A DNA stretch of 64,000 nucleotides. It comes from Gordius sp. MW1 (Eukaryota; Nematomorpha; Gordioida; Gordea; Gordiidae). Shown piece by piece: positions 1 to 12,335 of this stretch (position 1 is its first letter; the number at the start of each line of letters is the position of its first letter). The position numbers were made by a program, and so were the translations under genes. Location of the stretch: contig OZ038527.1 of NCBI GenBank assembly GCA_964036665.1, positions 3,162,001 through 3,226,000 of the forward strand. Reading direction: 5' to 3'. Under the pieces are notes generated by a model. It saw only the letters and a program-made list of their open reading frames with translations. It was not told the origin of the DNA and made no database searches.

Positions 1-1023
1 TATTCCCCCTCACTTCAGGCAAATACACTTAGAGCGCCAGCCCCCAAACCCCCATCCGCCATTGGTCTTTGCTATGAAAAACGTGGCTGATCGTGTCGCT
101 AGTGCTGCCACAACTTCCCTTCACTTTCCCACTTTTTACCACTAAATGACGTCTAACTCTATAATTCAGTACACTTTTAAAAAACATTTTATCGTAAAAA
201 TATGTTTATCAAAAATGAAATTTAATTGATCAGACAGGGACATGGACGTAGCCAGGTTTTGGTTTGGGGGGGAGGCGAAACGTTTAAAATTTCAATCAGG
301 GGGGGGGGGGGCCAAACCTACAATTTTTAATTTTTAGTTTTTTCATTCAAAAATTTTTTTTTCGTCATTTAGGGGGGTTTTCTTATTTGAACTAAAGGTC
401 GACCAAGCAAAACCCAGGCAAAACTAGTCCCCCCCCCACTAAATGACAAAAAATTTCAATAAAGCTTCCTCCAAGAGTTACATTTTAGCCCCTTCACCCT
501 CCTAACCTAAAATGTTTAACCTAATTTCATTTATTAAAAAATAAAAAATAAAGATGATATTTATATACTTTATCCAGCCGACATTTATACACTTAACTCA
601 TTTATATTTTCCCGCTTCGTCAAATTGTAAATCAAAATAAAATTTTACGTTTTTTTGGCTAACATTGATACCTACCTATGCCCGTCAGTCCAATTCTTTT
701 GCCTTTAATACCCCCCTATAGGCATTCTCGCCCCTTCTCACCTTTCTCGCCCATAAATTGCATAGCAAATAAGCTACATTTATACGTAGAATAGATGAGT
801 TGTCCCCTCTTCCCTTCCCCCCCCCTTCCCATCTCCCCCTTCTCCGGGGGTCTGGGGGCGGAGCCCCCAGGAGATGGGGGTTTGGGGGCGTAGCCCCCAA
901 CGGGGGTTTGGGGGCAGAGCCCCCAACGGGGGACTGGGGGCGGAGCCCCCAGCAGGGGGTTTGGGGGCGAAGCCCCCAAGGGGGTCTGGGGGCGAAGCCC
1001 CCAGTTACGCCCGAAGGGCGTAT
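1..1023. repeat. 1.25-kb tandem unit, partial copy A
   Basis: The 3' four fifths of a unit found again at 3077-4335 and 4336-5585. Copies are almost letter-for-letter the same and differ mainly in lengths of G and C runs (for example near 300, 3607 and 4863). The unit ends with a G/C-rich minisatellite and the palindrome GCCCGAAGGGC. Open frames here are translations of the minisatellite and show no protein family. The window begins inside this copy. Confidence 0.9.
844..1023. repeat. GGGGGC-x-AGCCCC minisatellite A
   Basis: About six units of roughly 30 bp, each a small palindrome of the form GGGGGCG(A/G/T)AGCCCCC, separated by tracts such as AACGGGGGTTT or AGGAGATGGGGGTTT. Each unit can form a short G/C hairpin. 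The same block closes the two other copies of the long unit. Confidence 0.9.
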
Positions 1024-1067
1024 GTTAATTGCTATGCAATTTATGGGCTCACTTTCCATTTTCCGAA

Positions 1068-1157
1068 TGTCACGCACCGAACGTGGATGTCACGCACCGA
1101 ACGTGGATGTCACGCACCAAACGTGGATGTCACGCACCGAACGTGGATGTCACGCAC
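1068..1157. repeat. 20-bp tandem repeat
   Basis: Four to five head-to-tail copies of ATGTCACGCACCGAACGTGG with one A/G variant (CACCAAACG). A single degraded unit reappears near 1433-1465 and 1735-1752, at borders of the satellite that follows. Confidence 0.9.
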
Positions 1158-1189
1158 TTTTAATTTTTGTTATTTGTTAATTTAATTTA

Positions 1190-2430
1190 ACCAGTTTTTG
1201 GGTTCGAATCCCGGGATTTTTTTTTTCTATTATGATTGTTCCTGTTACTACCATTGATAATAAGACTTTTTGGCCGTCCGTTGGGTGCTGACCAATAAAA
1301 AAATGACCATTTGGCCAAAGTGTGAAGCGAAATTATTTTTGCGTTTTTTTTGACTCTTATGATTGTTCTTGTTCCTACCATTGATAATAAGACTTTTTGG
1401 CCGTCCGTTAACTGCTGACCAATGGAATCGTGGATGTCACGCACCGAACCGAACGTGGATACGCACTTTTAATTTTTGTTAATTTAACCAGTTTTTGGGT
1501 TCGAATCTCGGGTTTTTTTTTGAATATTATTATTGTAACTGTTACTACCATTGATAATATGACTTTTTGGCCGTCCGCTGGCTACTGACCACTGTAAAAA
1601 AATGACCATTTGGCCAAAATGTTAAACGAAATTTTTTTTTGCGTTTTTTTTGCCTCTTATGATTGTTCCTGTTACTACCATTGATAATATTTCTTTTTGG
1701 CCGTCCGTTGGCTGCTGACCAATGAAAAAAACGTGGATGTCTTGCACCGAATGTCTTTTTTGTTTACTTTTAATTTTTGTTAATTTAACCAGTTTTTGGG
1801 TTCGAATCCCGGGGTTTTTTTTGACTATTATGTTTGTTCCTGTTACTACCATTGATAATAAGACTTTTTGGCCGTCCGCTGGCTGCTGACCAATGGAAAA
1901 AAAATGACCATTTGGCCAAAATGTGAATCCAAGTTTATTTTTTCGCTTTTTTCCGCCTATTATGATTGTTCATGTTACTACCATTGATAATCTGCCTTTT
2001 TGGCCGTCCTCTGGTTACTGACCACTGGAAAAAAATGACCATTGGCCAAAGTATGAAGTAAAATTTTTTTCCTCGTTTTTTTGGCTAACATTGACTTATA
2101 GAGTATCTGTTGGTAGTGACCAATGAAAAAAATGACCATTTGGCCAAAATGTGAATCGAAAATTTTTTTTCGTTTTTTTTGACTTTTATGATTGTTTCTG
2201 TTAATACCATTAATAATATGACTTTTTGGCCGTCCGCTGGCTACTAACCATTGGAAAAAAATGCCCATTGGCCAAAGTATGAAGTGAAATTTTTTTCCTC
2301 GTTTTTTTGGCTAACATTGACTTATAGAGTATCTGTTGGTAGTGACCAATGAAAAAAATGACCATTTGGCTTTGACTCTTATGTATTAATAGATTGTCTT
2401 TTGGTACTGACCAATGGAACAATTTAGCAC
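1190..2430. repeat. Satellite block A (~130-170 bp units)
   Basis: Degenerate head-to-tail units containing TTTTTGGCCGTCCG, CTGCTGACCAATG, AAAATGACCATTTGGCC and a T-run ending in GTTTTTTTTGAC. Several units are preceded by GGTTCGAATCCCGG (1199, 1498, 1799), which matches the tRNA T-arm/B-box consensus. The family recurs at 5990-6990 and, inverted, at 21090-22200. Short minus-strand frames here are shadows of the repeat. Confidence 0.85.
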
Positions 2431-2434
2431 ATGT

Positions 2435-2990
2435 AAATTTTTTGATATATCTTTATGATACCTGTGACAGTTTTAGATGCGCGGTCGTAACAGGCAATAG
2501 CGGAGCTATTGCATGTCGCTGATAGTTTCGTCGTAAGGATTTTTTTAATTTTTATTATTATTTCCCATTAATTTCTATGTAAAAATTTTTAATAATTTCT
2601 ATGCAATTTTTTATTATAAGCTACAATAGGAATTATCCCAATTAAATTTTTTGATATATCTTTATGATACCTGTGACAGTTTTAGATGCGCGGTCGTAAC
2701 AGGCAATAGCGGAGCTATTGCATGTCGCTGATAGTTTCGTCGTAAGGATTTTTTTAATTTTTATTATTATTTCCCATTAATTTCTATGTAAAAATTTTTA
2801 ATAATTTCTATGCAATTTTTTATTATAAGCTACAATAGGAATTATCCCAATTTAATAACATTTTACCTTAACCAAAAGTAAGTTTTTAAATTTTATCATT
2901 TTTAGATGCGCGTTCGTAACAGGCAATAGCGGAGCTATTGCATATCGCTTGTAATTGTGCCATTTTTAGATGCGCAGACGTAACAGGACG
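2435..2990. repeat. 209-bp tandem duplication plus partial copies
   Basis: 2435-2643 and 2644-2852 are two near-identical copies. Each holds GATGCGCGGTCGTAACAGG and the palindrome AATAGCGGAGCTATT. Third and fourth fragments of the core lie at about 2903-2950 and 2965-2990. Noncoding. Confidence 0.9.
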
Positions 2991-3076
2991 CCTAAATTAA
3001 TTACTATTTTTAACAAAGTTTTCCATTATTACTAACCATACTAAATAAAAATTACCTCTGAATTACGTAGCGAGTT
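2991..3076. other. Short spacer
   Basis: AT-rich spacer between the 209-bp repeats and copy B of the long unit; no feature seen. Confidence 0.6.
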
Positions 3077-4335
3077 TTTTATTTTTATATTGATTATACG
3101 TTAAACCCCTACCCCTCTATCTTACCCTTCCACCGCTGAGTTGGTATTATTAGGGGGCGGGAGTGGAGGAGATCATCCCTCAACCCCTTTTTATTATTAT
3201 TGATTTTTATATGCTTTTGGCAAATTAACGGAGGGAAAGGGGGGATAGTGTGCGCGTTTAGTTTTAACGGAGGGAAAGGGGGGGGGGGGAAGGAGGTAGT
3301 TACTCTTCTATTCCCCCTCACTTCAGGCAAATACACTTAGAGCGCCAGCCCCCAAACCCCCATCCGCCATTGGTCTTTGCTATGAAAAACGTGGCTGATC
3401 GTGTCGCTAGTGCTGCCACAACTTCCCTTCACTTTCCCACTTTTTACCACTAAATGACGTCTAACTCTATAATTCAGTACACTTTTAAAAAACATTTTAT
3501 CGTAAAAATATGTTTATCAAAAATGAAATTTAATTGATCAGACAGGGACATGGACGTAGCCAGGTTTTGGTTTGGGGGGGAGGCGAAACGTTTAAAATTT
3601 CAATCAGGGGGGGGGGGGGGCCAAACCTACAATTTTTAATTTTTAGTTTTTTCATTCAAAAATTTTTTTTTCGTCATTTAGGGGGGTTTTCTTATTTGAA
3701 CTAAAGGTCGACCAAGCAAAACCCAGGCAAAACTAGTCCCCCCCCCCACTAAATGACAAAAAATTTCAATAAAGCTTCCTCCAAGAGTTACATTTTAGCC
3801 CCTTCACCCTCCTAACCTAAAATGTTTAACCTAATTTCATTTATTAAAAAATAAAAAATAAAGATGATATTTATATACTTTATCCAGCCGACATTTATAC
3901 ACTTAACTCATTTATATTTTCCCGCTTCGTCAAATTGTAAATCAAAATAAAATTTTACGTTTTTTTGGCTAACATTGATACCTACCTATGCCCGTCAGTC
4001 CAATTCTTTTGCCTTTAATACCCCCCTATAGGCATTCTCGCCCCTTCTCACCTTTCTCGCCCATAAATTGCATAGCAAATAAGCTACATTTATACGTAGA
4101 ATAGATGAGTTGTCCCCTCTTCCCTTCCCCCCCCCCCTTCCCATCTCCCCCTTCTCCGGGGGTCTGGGGGCGGAGCCCCCAGGAGATGGGGGTTTGGGGG
4201 CGTAGCCCCCAACGGGGGTTTGGGGGCAGAGCCCCCAACGGGGGACTGGGGGCGGAGCCCCCAGCAGGGGGTTTGGGGGCGAAGCCCCCAAGGGGGTCTG
4301 GGGGCGAAGCCCCCAGTTACGCCCGAAGGGCGTAT
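3077..4335. repeat. 1.25-kb tandem unit, copy B
   Basis: Full unit, about 1259 bp, head-to-tail with copy C. Order: TTTTATTTTTATATTGATT start, G-rich tract (3230-3290), a part that begins copy A, a GTAGCCAGG-containing MITE-like piece (3548-3640), a ccctataggcattctcg segment also found at 7240, then the GC minisatellite. The junction to copy C at 4335/4336 is seamless, as expected from unequal exchange. Confidence 0.92.
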
Positions 4336-5585
4336 TTTTATTTTTATATTGATTATACGTTAAACCCCTACCCCTCTATCTTACCCTTCCACCGCTGAGT
4401 TGGTATTATTAGGGGGCGGGAGTGGAGGAGATCATCCCTCAACCCCTTTTTATTATTATTGATTTTTATATGCTTTTGGCAAATTAACGGAGGGAAAGGG
4501 GGGATAGTGTGCGCGTTTAGTTTTAACGGAGGGAAAGGGGGGGGGGAAGGAGGTAGTTACTCTTCTATTCCCCCTCACTTCAGGCAAATACACTTAGAGC
4601 GCCAGCCCCCAAACCCCCATCCGCCATTGGTCTTTGCTATGAAAAACGTGGCTGATCGTGTCGCTAGTGCTGCCACAACTTCCCTTCACTTTCCCACTTT
4701 TTACCACTAAATGACGTCTAACTCTATAATTCAGTACACTTTTAAAAAACATTTTATCGTAAAAATATGTTTATCAAAAATGAAATTTAATTGATCAGAC
4801 AGGGACATGGACGTAGCCAGGTTTTGGTTTGGGGGGGAGGCGAAACGTTTAAAATTTCAATCAGGGGGGGGGCCAAACCTACAATTTTTAATTTTTAGTT
4901 TTTTCATTCAAAAATTTTTTTTTCGTCATTTAGGGGGGTTTTCTTATTTGAACTAAAGGTCGACCAAGCAAAACCCAGGCAAAACTAGTCCCCCCCCCAC
5001 TAAATGACAAAAAATTTCAATAAAGCTTCCTCCAAGAGTTACATTTTAGCCCCTTCACCCTCCTAACCTAAAATGTTTAACCTAATTTCATTTATTAAAA
5101 AATAAAAAATAAAGATGATATTTATATACTTTATCCAGCCGACATTTATACACTTAACTCATTTATATTTTCCCGCTTCGTCAAATTGTAAATCAAAATA
5201 AAATTTTACGTTTTTTTGGCTAACATTGATACCTACCTATGCCCGTCAGTCCAATTCTTTTGCCTTTAATACCCCCCTATAGGCATTCTCGCCCCTTCTC
5301 ACCTTTCTCGCCCATAAATTGCATAGCAAATAAGCTACATTTATACGTAGAATAGATGAGTCGTCCCCTCTTCCCTTCCCCCCCCCCTTCCCATCTCCCC
5401 CTTCTCCGGGGGTCTGGGGGCGGAGCCCCCAGGAGATGGGGGTTTGGGGGCGTAGCCCCCAACGGGGGTTTGGGGGCAGAGCCCCCAACGGGAAACTGGG
5501 GGCGGAGCCCCCAGCAGGGGGTTTGGGGGCGAAGCCCCCAAGGGGGTCTGGGGGCGAAGCCCCCAGTTACGCCCGAAGGGCGTAT
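4336..5585. repeat. 1.25-kb tandem unit, copy C
   Basis: Full unit of about 1250 bp, differing from copy B in homopolymer lengths and a few single bases, for example GGAAACTGG instead of GGGGACTGG near 5490. Followed at 5586 by unrelated sequence. Confidence 0.92.
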
Positions 5586-6000
5586 ATATAACACACCGAG
5601 GGAGATAGAGATGAGGGGTGGGGCACCTCTTATGCATAGCAATTAAAAATAACACAGCGAGGGAGATAGAGATGAGGGATGGGGCACCTCTTTCTCATGC
5701 ATTAATTTAAAAAAGCGATAACCTAATATACCCAATGCAAATAGATAGGGAGGGTAACGGACGGACGGACAGACAACGGACAGACAACGGACGGACGGAC
5801 AACAAAAAACGAGCCCATAAATTGCATAGCAATTAATAAAAGTTGTTTACTTTTAATTGCTATGCAATTTAACTAGTTTTTGTTATATAATAAACATAGA
5901 TAAAAGTTGTTTACTTTTAATGCTATGCAATTTAACTAGTTATATAATAAACATAAATAAAAGTTGTTTACTTTTTAATTGCTATGCAAATTAACTAGTT
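5586..6000. repeat. Short tandem repeats
   Basis: Three small arrays in a row. 5589-5628 and 5653-5692 are a duplicated ~40-bp segment containing GAGGGAGATAGAGATGAGG. 5755-5805 is a GGAC-rich microsatellite. 5836-6000 holds three copies of a ~60-bp unit with AAAGTTGTTTACTTTTAATT and the palindrome ATTGCATAGCAAT, a motif recurring across the window. Confidence 0.85.
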
Positions 6001-6990
6001 TTGGGGTTAGAATCCCGGAGTTTTTTTTGACTCTTATGATTGTTCTTGTTACTATCATTGATAATAAGAATTTTTGGCCGTCCGCTGGCTGCTGACCAAT
6101 GAAAAAAATGACCATTGGCCAAAATGTGAATCGAAATTATTTTTTTCGTTTTTTTTGACTATTATGATTGTTCCTGTTTCTACCATTGCTATTATGACTT
6201 TTTGGCCGTCCGCTGGCTGCTGACCAATGTTATATAATAAACATAAATAAAAGTTGTTTACTTTTAATTGCTATGCAATTTAACTAGTTTTTGGGTTAGA
6301 ATCCCGGAGTTTTTTTGACTCTTATGATTGTTCTTGTTACTATCATTGATAATAAGACTTTTTGGACGTCCGTTGGCTGCTGACCAATGAAAAAAATGAC
6401 CATTGGCCAAAATGTGAATCCGAGTTTATTTTTTCGTTTTTTTTTTGACTATTATGATTGTTCCTGTTACTACCATTGCTATTATGACTTTTTGGCCGTC
6501 CGCTGGCTCCTGACCGATTGAAAAAATGACCATTGGCCAAAATGTGAATCGAAATTATTTTTTTCGGTTTTTTTGACTATTATGATTGTTCCTGTTCCTA
6601 CCATTGCTATTATGACTTTTTGGCCGTCCGCTGGCTGCTGACCAATGGAATAAAATGACCATTAGCCAAAATGTGATTCGAAAACTTTTTTTTCGTTTTT
6701 TTTTTGACTATTATGAATTTATATCCACTTTTACCGTGTCCTGGCTGCTGACCAATGGAAAAAAAAGACCATTGGCCAAAATGTGATTCGAAAATTTTTT
6801 TTTCGTTTTTTTTACTCTTATGAATTTATATCCACTTTTACCGTGTGCTGGCTGCTGACCAATGGAAAAAAATGACCATTGGCCAAAGTGAGCATCAAAA
6901 TTTTTTTTTCCGTTTTTTTGGCTATCATTGACTTATAGAGTATCTGTTGGTACTGACCAATAGAGAAAAAACGACCATTGGCCAAATTTT
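6001..6990. repeat. Satellite block B
   Basis: Same satellite as block A: repeated TTTTTGGCCGTCCGCTGGC, GACCAATG, ATGACCATTGGCC and T-run. The T-arm-like border has decayed here to GGGTTAGAATCCCGG (6003, 6294). The last units carry the variant GTACTGACCAATAGAG. Confidence 0.85.
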
Positions 6991-7229
6991 TGATTTTTTT
7001 AATTAAAAATTGTTCAAATTCTACAAAAAATTTCTCCCAACAATTCTTCAAATTCTTAACATTGTGTTGTTTTATAATATAATGTTTGTTAGACCCATAA
7101 TCACTAAAGGCCATAAAAACTAATGTAATACGCAACTAGATGCAAACACTAAATCTAACCCTAACCCTTGCCTATATTACATTTTGCCTATAATGGAAAA
7201 TTTGTATAAATAATTAATTAATCATTAGG

Positions 7230-7402
7230 CATTTAATACCCCCCTATAGGCATTCTCGCCCCTTCCCACCTTTCTCGCCCATAAATTGCATAGCAAATAT
7301 GATACATTTATACGAAGTACAGATGAGTCGTCCCCCCTTCCCTTCCCCTCTTCCCTTCCCTTCTCCCCCTTCCCACGAGGGCCGAAGGCCCGAGTTTTTC
7401 AT
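7230..7402. repeat. CCCCTATAGGCATTCTCG dispersed repeat
   Basis: Contains the ccctataggcattctcg segment, the CATAAATTGCATAGCAA palindrome, a C-rich tract and the hairpin GGGCCGAAGGCCC. An inverted copy lies at 18275-18470 and related pieces sit in each long unit (710-840, 4015-4140, 5270-5390). Confidence 0.85.
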
Positions 7403-7403
7403 A

Positions 7404-7940
7404 ATAATCGATTTCATGGAATCCAAAGAAATCTTCCAAATCATTACAAGGTTTCCGTGAACTAGTTGAAGCTATTTTTCCGTCGGGTATTTGTTTCCTT
7501 AAAAAATTAATTAATCTGGCTTTTAGTTCCATATTTTTTGGATCTTTTATCCATTCCCAATTCAATTTAAATGCAGGATGGACAATCGCTGCAATTATAT
7601 TATCATCATTATAAATATTTGGGGAATCTGCAATAATGTTATTTAAATAAATATAATTTATGTGTTATTATAAACCTTTTATTAATACCGCTGATGAGAG
7701 ACTTTACAAGAGGTTGGCAAAACTCTAAATCTGATAATTCATTTAATTTTGAAATGAGCTTAAAGATGGTAGGACTTAGGAAACCCATGTCCATATGAGC
7801 TCCCCTTCAATGATTTTCAGAGCTTTTTTCATAGGTTCCATAACCTAAAATTCATTTATATCACATAAGCTTGAAATATTTTTTGTATGGTGGAAATGGA
7901 AATTTGGTTTCTTCTTCTATAATCTCTACTAAATTCATAA
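7404..7940 (-). pseudogene. hAT transposase fragment (broken)
   Basis: Reading the minus strand from about 7850, frames resemble the central part of hAT-superfamily transposases: MGFLSPTIFKLISKL, then CQPLVKSLISGINKRF, then after a frame change IIAAIVHPAFKLNWEW. These match the family pattern of a GYLLPTL motif, a QPL-x-ALL-x-G-x-KRF stretch and an ATxLDPRFK-like block. The 3' continuation to 7404 (HEIDYYEK) stays open but is cut by the 7230-7402 repeat. Frameshifts and in-frame stops mean it cannot make transposase, and the dimerisation domain is absent. The family assignment rests on motif recall without a search. Confidence 0.65.
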
Positions 7941-8159
7941 TAAAACTATTTTTTATTACATATCTATAAAATGAATATGAATAAATTAAGATTTTTCAAA
8001 AAATTTTCAATATAAAAAGGAAAAACTGATGTTTAATGTTTCAAATGATTACTTAAAAAATCAATATAAAACTCGGCTCAACATTTAATAATGAATATAA
8101 AATTTAATTTTCATTAAATTTTAATTAACAAATATTATTGATAAAAAATAATATAATTT

Positions 8160-8310
8160 ATATATTAAATTTAATAGCTCCTCCGCTCCAGCCCTAAAAG
8201 GAGCTACTCCCGCGCCCGCTCCTCATTTTTAAATAGGAGGGGCGCTCCAGCTTTTTTTGAAAAAATGTGGCGGCGCTCCGGAGCGCCGCTTCTTAACAAG
8301 ACTGATACTA
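8160..8310. repeat. GC-rich GGAGCG motif cluster
   Basis: Isolated GC-rich patch in AT-rich DNA with repeated GCTCC/GGAGC words and the palindrome GGCGCTCCGGAGCGCC. Probably the body of a short MITE; no target duplication could be fixed. Confidence 0.45.
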
Positions 8311-9712
8311 GCAATTTATTTATTTAACAATTTTTTATATGATTTTTATGTAGAACTTTATTTATAATTACCTATGTTTTCTGGAATGATAATTTTTATT
8401 AGGCGACTATGTGATTTTTGTAATCAAAGAAAGGAAATATTAATTTAATGGAATACGTATGTATTTATAAAATTGCTGGACAGATAAGGCCCACATTGCT
8501 TCACAACGCTAAAATAATACTTCCCGTACGGTGTGTCTGTCTGTATACGTTATAAGGGGAGGGTAAAGGACTGCAAAATCCCTTTTTTTAACCCAAACCC
8601 GACCTTTTTTTAATTTTTAGCCCTAATCGACCTAAGAGCATTTTTAAAGTTTCAACCCGAACTCGACTTGACCCGAAAGCATTTCAAACTTTTTAAACCG
8701 AACCCAACCCGACCCAAAAGTATATTAAAAATTTCAACTCGAATCCGACCCGCTCCGAACCAAAGGCCCTTAAATTTTTTGCGTTGTAAACTTTGATATC
8801 CGTCGCGAGAGTAAGAAAAATTGTTGTATGTAAAATTTAATCGACAAATTAAAGTGCGATTTATGAAATTAAATTGATACCACAGATTTTATTATTACTA
8901 ATTTTTTTGAATGATTTAGTGATGTATAAATATGATATTATCTACAATATCGGGTCCCAATTAACTTAAAATATATATTTTGCAAATGAAACATAAATTT
9001 AAACTTAATTTTATTTGGTTTATCAATATATATTTATGAAGTTTAAGTTAATAATCAACTATCACTCACTATTTCAATACGAGTGAAAAATATTATTTTT
9101 GTGGTATATCGATTTATATTGTTTTATTCTAAACTTCCCTCCCCCCGCTTCCTTCTATTTTTATGACCTCTTTTACTTTTGGAAATGTGCCAAGTTGTTT
9201 ATTATCACCCCACTCACATACGATCAAATTGATTTTACGCGTAACGATGATTTTACATATACCACTTCGCAAAATATAGATTGTTACTACCACTTCGCTT
9301 TTCATTACCATCGCGTAATTATTATTGTGATGATTTAGCAGATAATGTTGATTACTTAGATATCGCTCGTAGAATGATAATTATTATAATTTTTTGGTTT
9401 AATAGTGATTTAATAAAAGAAAGAAAAATGTAGCCATACTAGTAGGTGAAATCAATTAATATTAGTTCGCGGATCTAGTTTAACGCGGAAAATTAAAGTT
9501 AAATAAATAAATAAATTATTCTAATTAAAAATTAACTACGTATTCCTGCGGTGCTGGGAATACAATAATTTTGTTGATTATTTTACCTTTCACGAGTCAA
9601 ATTTAAATTTGCGTCCAAATTAAATAATCAAACCTTAATAAACAAAAAGAATTTAATTAACTGAACCTTAATTATACTTTTTGATATTAATTAAAAATAT
9701 TATATTACATAA

Positions 9713-10067
9713 GATGAGAATGACACGGTGGAGCCTGGGGTATACTAAGCTCGACCATGACGAATTACTTTCTCATGACAAAAATGGGTATTCAACCTAT
9801 GGCGGACATGATTAAGGAAAATCGGTTTTCTTGGTATGGGCATATACTAAGAAGGGACACGGATGACGTAAATCGAAAAGTACTGGTCATGGAGGTACCG
9901 GGGAAGAGAGGAAGAGGACGACCTCGTGTCACGTGGAAAAGGCAAGTCGACAAAGTTATGAAAACTAAACAGATTAGTCAAGACATGGCACTCACCCGGT
10001 CAAGATGGAAGAAGCTTATCAAAACAAACCCCACGAATGTGGGACCAAATAACTGATAAAGAAGAAG
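9713..10067 (+). mobile_element. 5'-truncated LINE (RTE-like) 3' end
   Basis: A LINE tail flanked by an 11-bp target duplication ATATTACATAA (9702-9712 and 10068-10078), typical of target-primed insertion with 5' truncation. It ends in CTGATAAAGAAGAAG rather than poly(A). The same 3' tail occurs at 30304-30371 (inverted) and 43789-43856, so the family has been active repeatedly. Confidence 0.85.
9714..10056 (+). pseudogene. LINE ORF2 C-terminal fragment
   Basis: Encodes the end of a non-LTR reverse-transcriptase polyprotein. The stretch NRFSWYGHILRRD is followed by the basic GKRGRGRPRVTWKRQVD block and SRWKKLI, the usual C-terminal pattern of RTE/jockey-like ORF2 (RWYGHVxR, then GRPxxxWxD, then Wxxx). 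The first codons (MRMTRWSLGYTKLD) are in another frame from the main frame starting at 9757, so one frameshift separates them. The polymerase core is missing by 5' truncation. Not functional. Confidence 0.8.
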
Positions 10068-10359
10068 ATATTACATAACATTAATTCAAAAGATATGTCC
10101 CGTGTATTTTGTAATGTAAGATTTATAACCTTTGACCAGACACTTTAACTCCAACCCGACCCGAGAGCATTTTTAAATTTTTAACCCGAACCCGACCCGA
10201 TGGTATTTTAAAATTTTCCGAGCTCGATCCGAATACATTTCAAAATTTTTAACCGGGTCTGGGTCATCCGTGCAGGTCTCTAGGGGAGGGGAAAAAAGGT
10301 TGTAAAAAAGATTAAATTCAAAAATCTGCTGTTCCTCATCCATTAGCATTGCAACAATA

Positions 10360-11260
10360 GACTACATAGACTGCTCATGCCATATGTCCCATATGGTAAA
10401 TTGTGTGTCAAATTATCCGCCATTTAAAGTTGCACAACTGGTGTATTTCAACTATGCCATTTTGTACTGTTCTATATTGTTCTCATAGAAAAACTAGGAA
10501 GAAACAATATTCTTATAATAAGTAAGTAACAATCGTTAATATATTTTAATTTTTTTTTGCAATTTTACATAATTTTTTTTTAATTTTAGGTTACCAATGA
10601 AAAATCTGCAACTTCTAAAGTCCTGGATTTGGAAGATAAAAAGGGAATTCCAACCATCAATCCATTCTAGGATCTGTTCTTATCATTAATCCAGGGACAT
10701 ATACAATCCAACTTCAGAAAAATATCATAGCTGCCAATACCCTTGACAATAGGGAAACTTTTTTCATTAAACAGAAAATCGGAATCATTATATGTCATTT
10801 CAACGCTATCGCAATTTTCGAATGTTTACCTGGCATATGATTTTTATACTTTCATTTAATAAAAAATGCTTATTAAAAAAATTGAGAGAAAATGCCATTC
10901 CAAAAATTTTTGATTTACCAGGACAGGTAAACCTATAAACTTTCATTATAAAAATCCCATAGTCTTAATAGACTGCTTATCAACGCACAAAATGTGTACC
11001 CTTTTTCCGCCATCTTGAGAGGCACATTGTAAAGTGCTGATAATATAAATATTAGTAATTTTTGTAAATTAAATAATCTTAAAAAAGGTAAATAAAAAAT
11101 AGTGAATTGGGTAGATACCAAAGACAGCATTCTAAAATAAATACCATGTTTGTTTTATAAATATAGCGCCATCTATATTATGTATAATATTAATTTATTG
11201 ACGTTCGTCCAAATTTATTATAAACTAGTGAGAAAGGTAAACTGACTATTATTGGCCTAA
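10360..11260. mobile_element. Two partial TA-target MITEs
   Basis: Two incomplete members of the family seen whole at 11891-12335. The first starts after TA at 10358-10359 (GACTACATAGACTGCTCATG) and decays by about 10500. The second starts after TA at 10960-10961, is inverted, keeps the CCGCCATCTTGAGAGGC and TAGCGCCATCTA segments and stops near 11260. Confidence 0.7.
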
Positions 11261-11888
11261 AAATAAAACATTTTTATTTAATTATTTCTTATATTAATTC
11301 TTAATTTTTTATTTATATTACGGGAATGATTATGTCAAAGAATTTTAAGATTTTTCAAAACTATTAAATTAATTATGGGCTCAACTGTTCTCTTGTGGAT
11401 GCAAAACTTGTATAACTTGGAATTATACACAGGCTCTCAGCCAGATGATTCTTATAAAGATAGTAACAAGCCATTTGACATAGTTACAAGGTTTATAATG
11501 CCCATCTGCATCTCAAATTCAAATAAAAATGCAATATAAAAAGCAAATTACACAAAATTTTGGCCAAGCAAAAAACGCAAAAGTCCTATCATTGAACTTT
11601 CTTTTTCAGGAAAATCTAACGTTAGTATCTTATATTCCAAAAAAAACAAGCAGGTGATGTTGTCATCTTTTCATTATGACCAAAAAATTGACTCAGATTC
11701 TGGGACTGCTTTAAACCCAGAACGAATGCAAACCTTCTTTCAATAAAAAAACATTTAGTTTTTATATTTCTCCTAACTATTTGGTCTCCATAACAATAAA
11801 TAAAACATGTCATTTTTATTAATTTTAGCGAATTGCATACAATTTTAGAATTTTTAAGAATGGGGTTTTATAAACCTGGGATTTCTCA
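11261..11888. other. No gene seen
   Basis: AT-rich sequence between MITE copies. The 63-codon minus-strand frame at 11622-11813 has no recognisable family and is probably chance. Confidence 0.6.
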
Positions 11889-11890
11889 TA

Positions 11891-12335
11891 GACTAGATAG
11901 ACTGCTCATGCCCTATGTTGCGTATGGTTAATTGTGTGTCAAATTTTCCTCCATTTTGAGTCGAGCAACTGGTGTATTTTAACCATGTAATTTGCCCTAT
12001 AACAGTCAATTTACCTTCCTCACTAGTTTATAATTTAAAACAAACGTAAATAAATTAATATTACACAAAATAGCAATTATTATTGATGGCGCTATATTAT
12101 TAAACAAACTTTAATCGCATTTTTACATTTTTGATTTTTATGTATTTTTAAAATGATATTTATTTTATGCTATTTTTGATATCTACCCAATTCAATATTT
12201 TTTTATTTACCTTTTTAAGATTATTTAATTTGCGATAATTACGAATTTCTATTTGATCACCACTTTACAACGTGCCTCTCAAGATGGCGGAAAAAGGGTA
12301 CAAATTTTGTGCGTTGATAAGCAGTTTATCTAGTC
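11891..12335. mobile_element. TA-target MITE (mariner-like ends)
   Basis: Body starts GACTAGATAGACTGCTCATG and ends GATAAGCAGTTTATCTAGTC, imperfect inverted ends flanked by TA at 11889-11890 and 12336-12337. TA duplication suggests Tc1/mariner-type mobilisation. Internal landmarks are GATGGCGCTAT and AAGATGGCGGAAAAA. Other members: 10360, 10962, 40380-40486 (fragment), 47674-48144, 49230-50384. Confidence 0.8.

Larger units (their letters stand above)
8564..10281. mobile_element. hAT-like element rich in ACCCGACC words
   Basis: Left end TAAAGGACTGC and right end GGTCTCT (inverse AGAGACCTGC) are imperfect inverted ends, flanked by AGGGGAGG(G) at 8555-8563 and 10282-10290, an 8-9 bp duplication as expected for hAT. 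Both inner ends carry degenerate AACCCGACCCGA repeats (8600-8770, 10145-10255) in opposite arrangement. No transposase is visible; a LINE tail is nested inside. Boundaries are moderately certain because the duplicated word is low-complexity. Confidence 0.55.

Noticed and set aside
685-5646. Long open frames on both strands rich in PPNP/GGSAPKPP-type residues
   Set aside because: They translate the GGGGGC-AGCCCC minisatellite in several frames at once, appear in every copy and have no domain.
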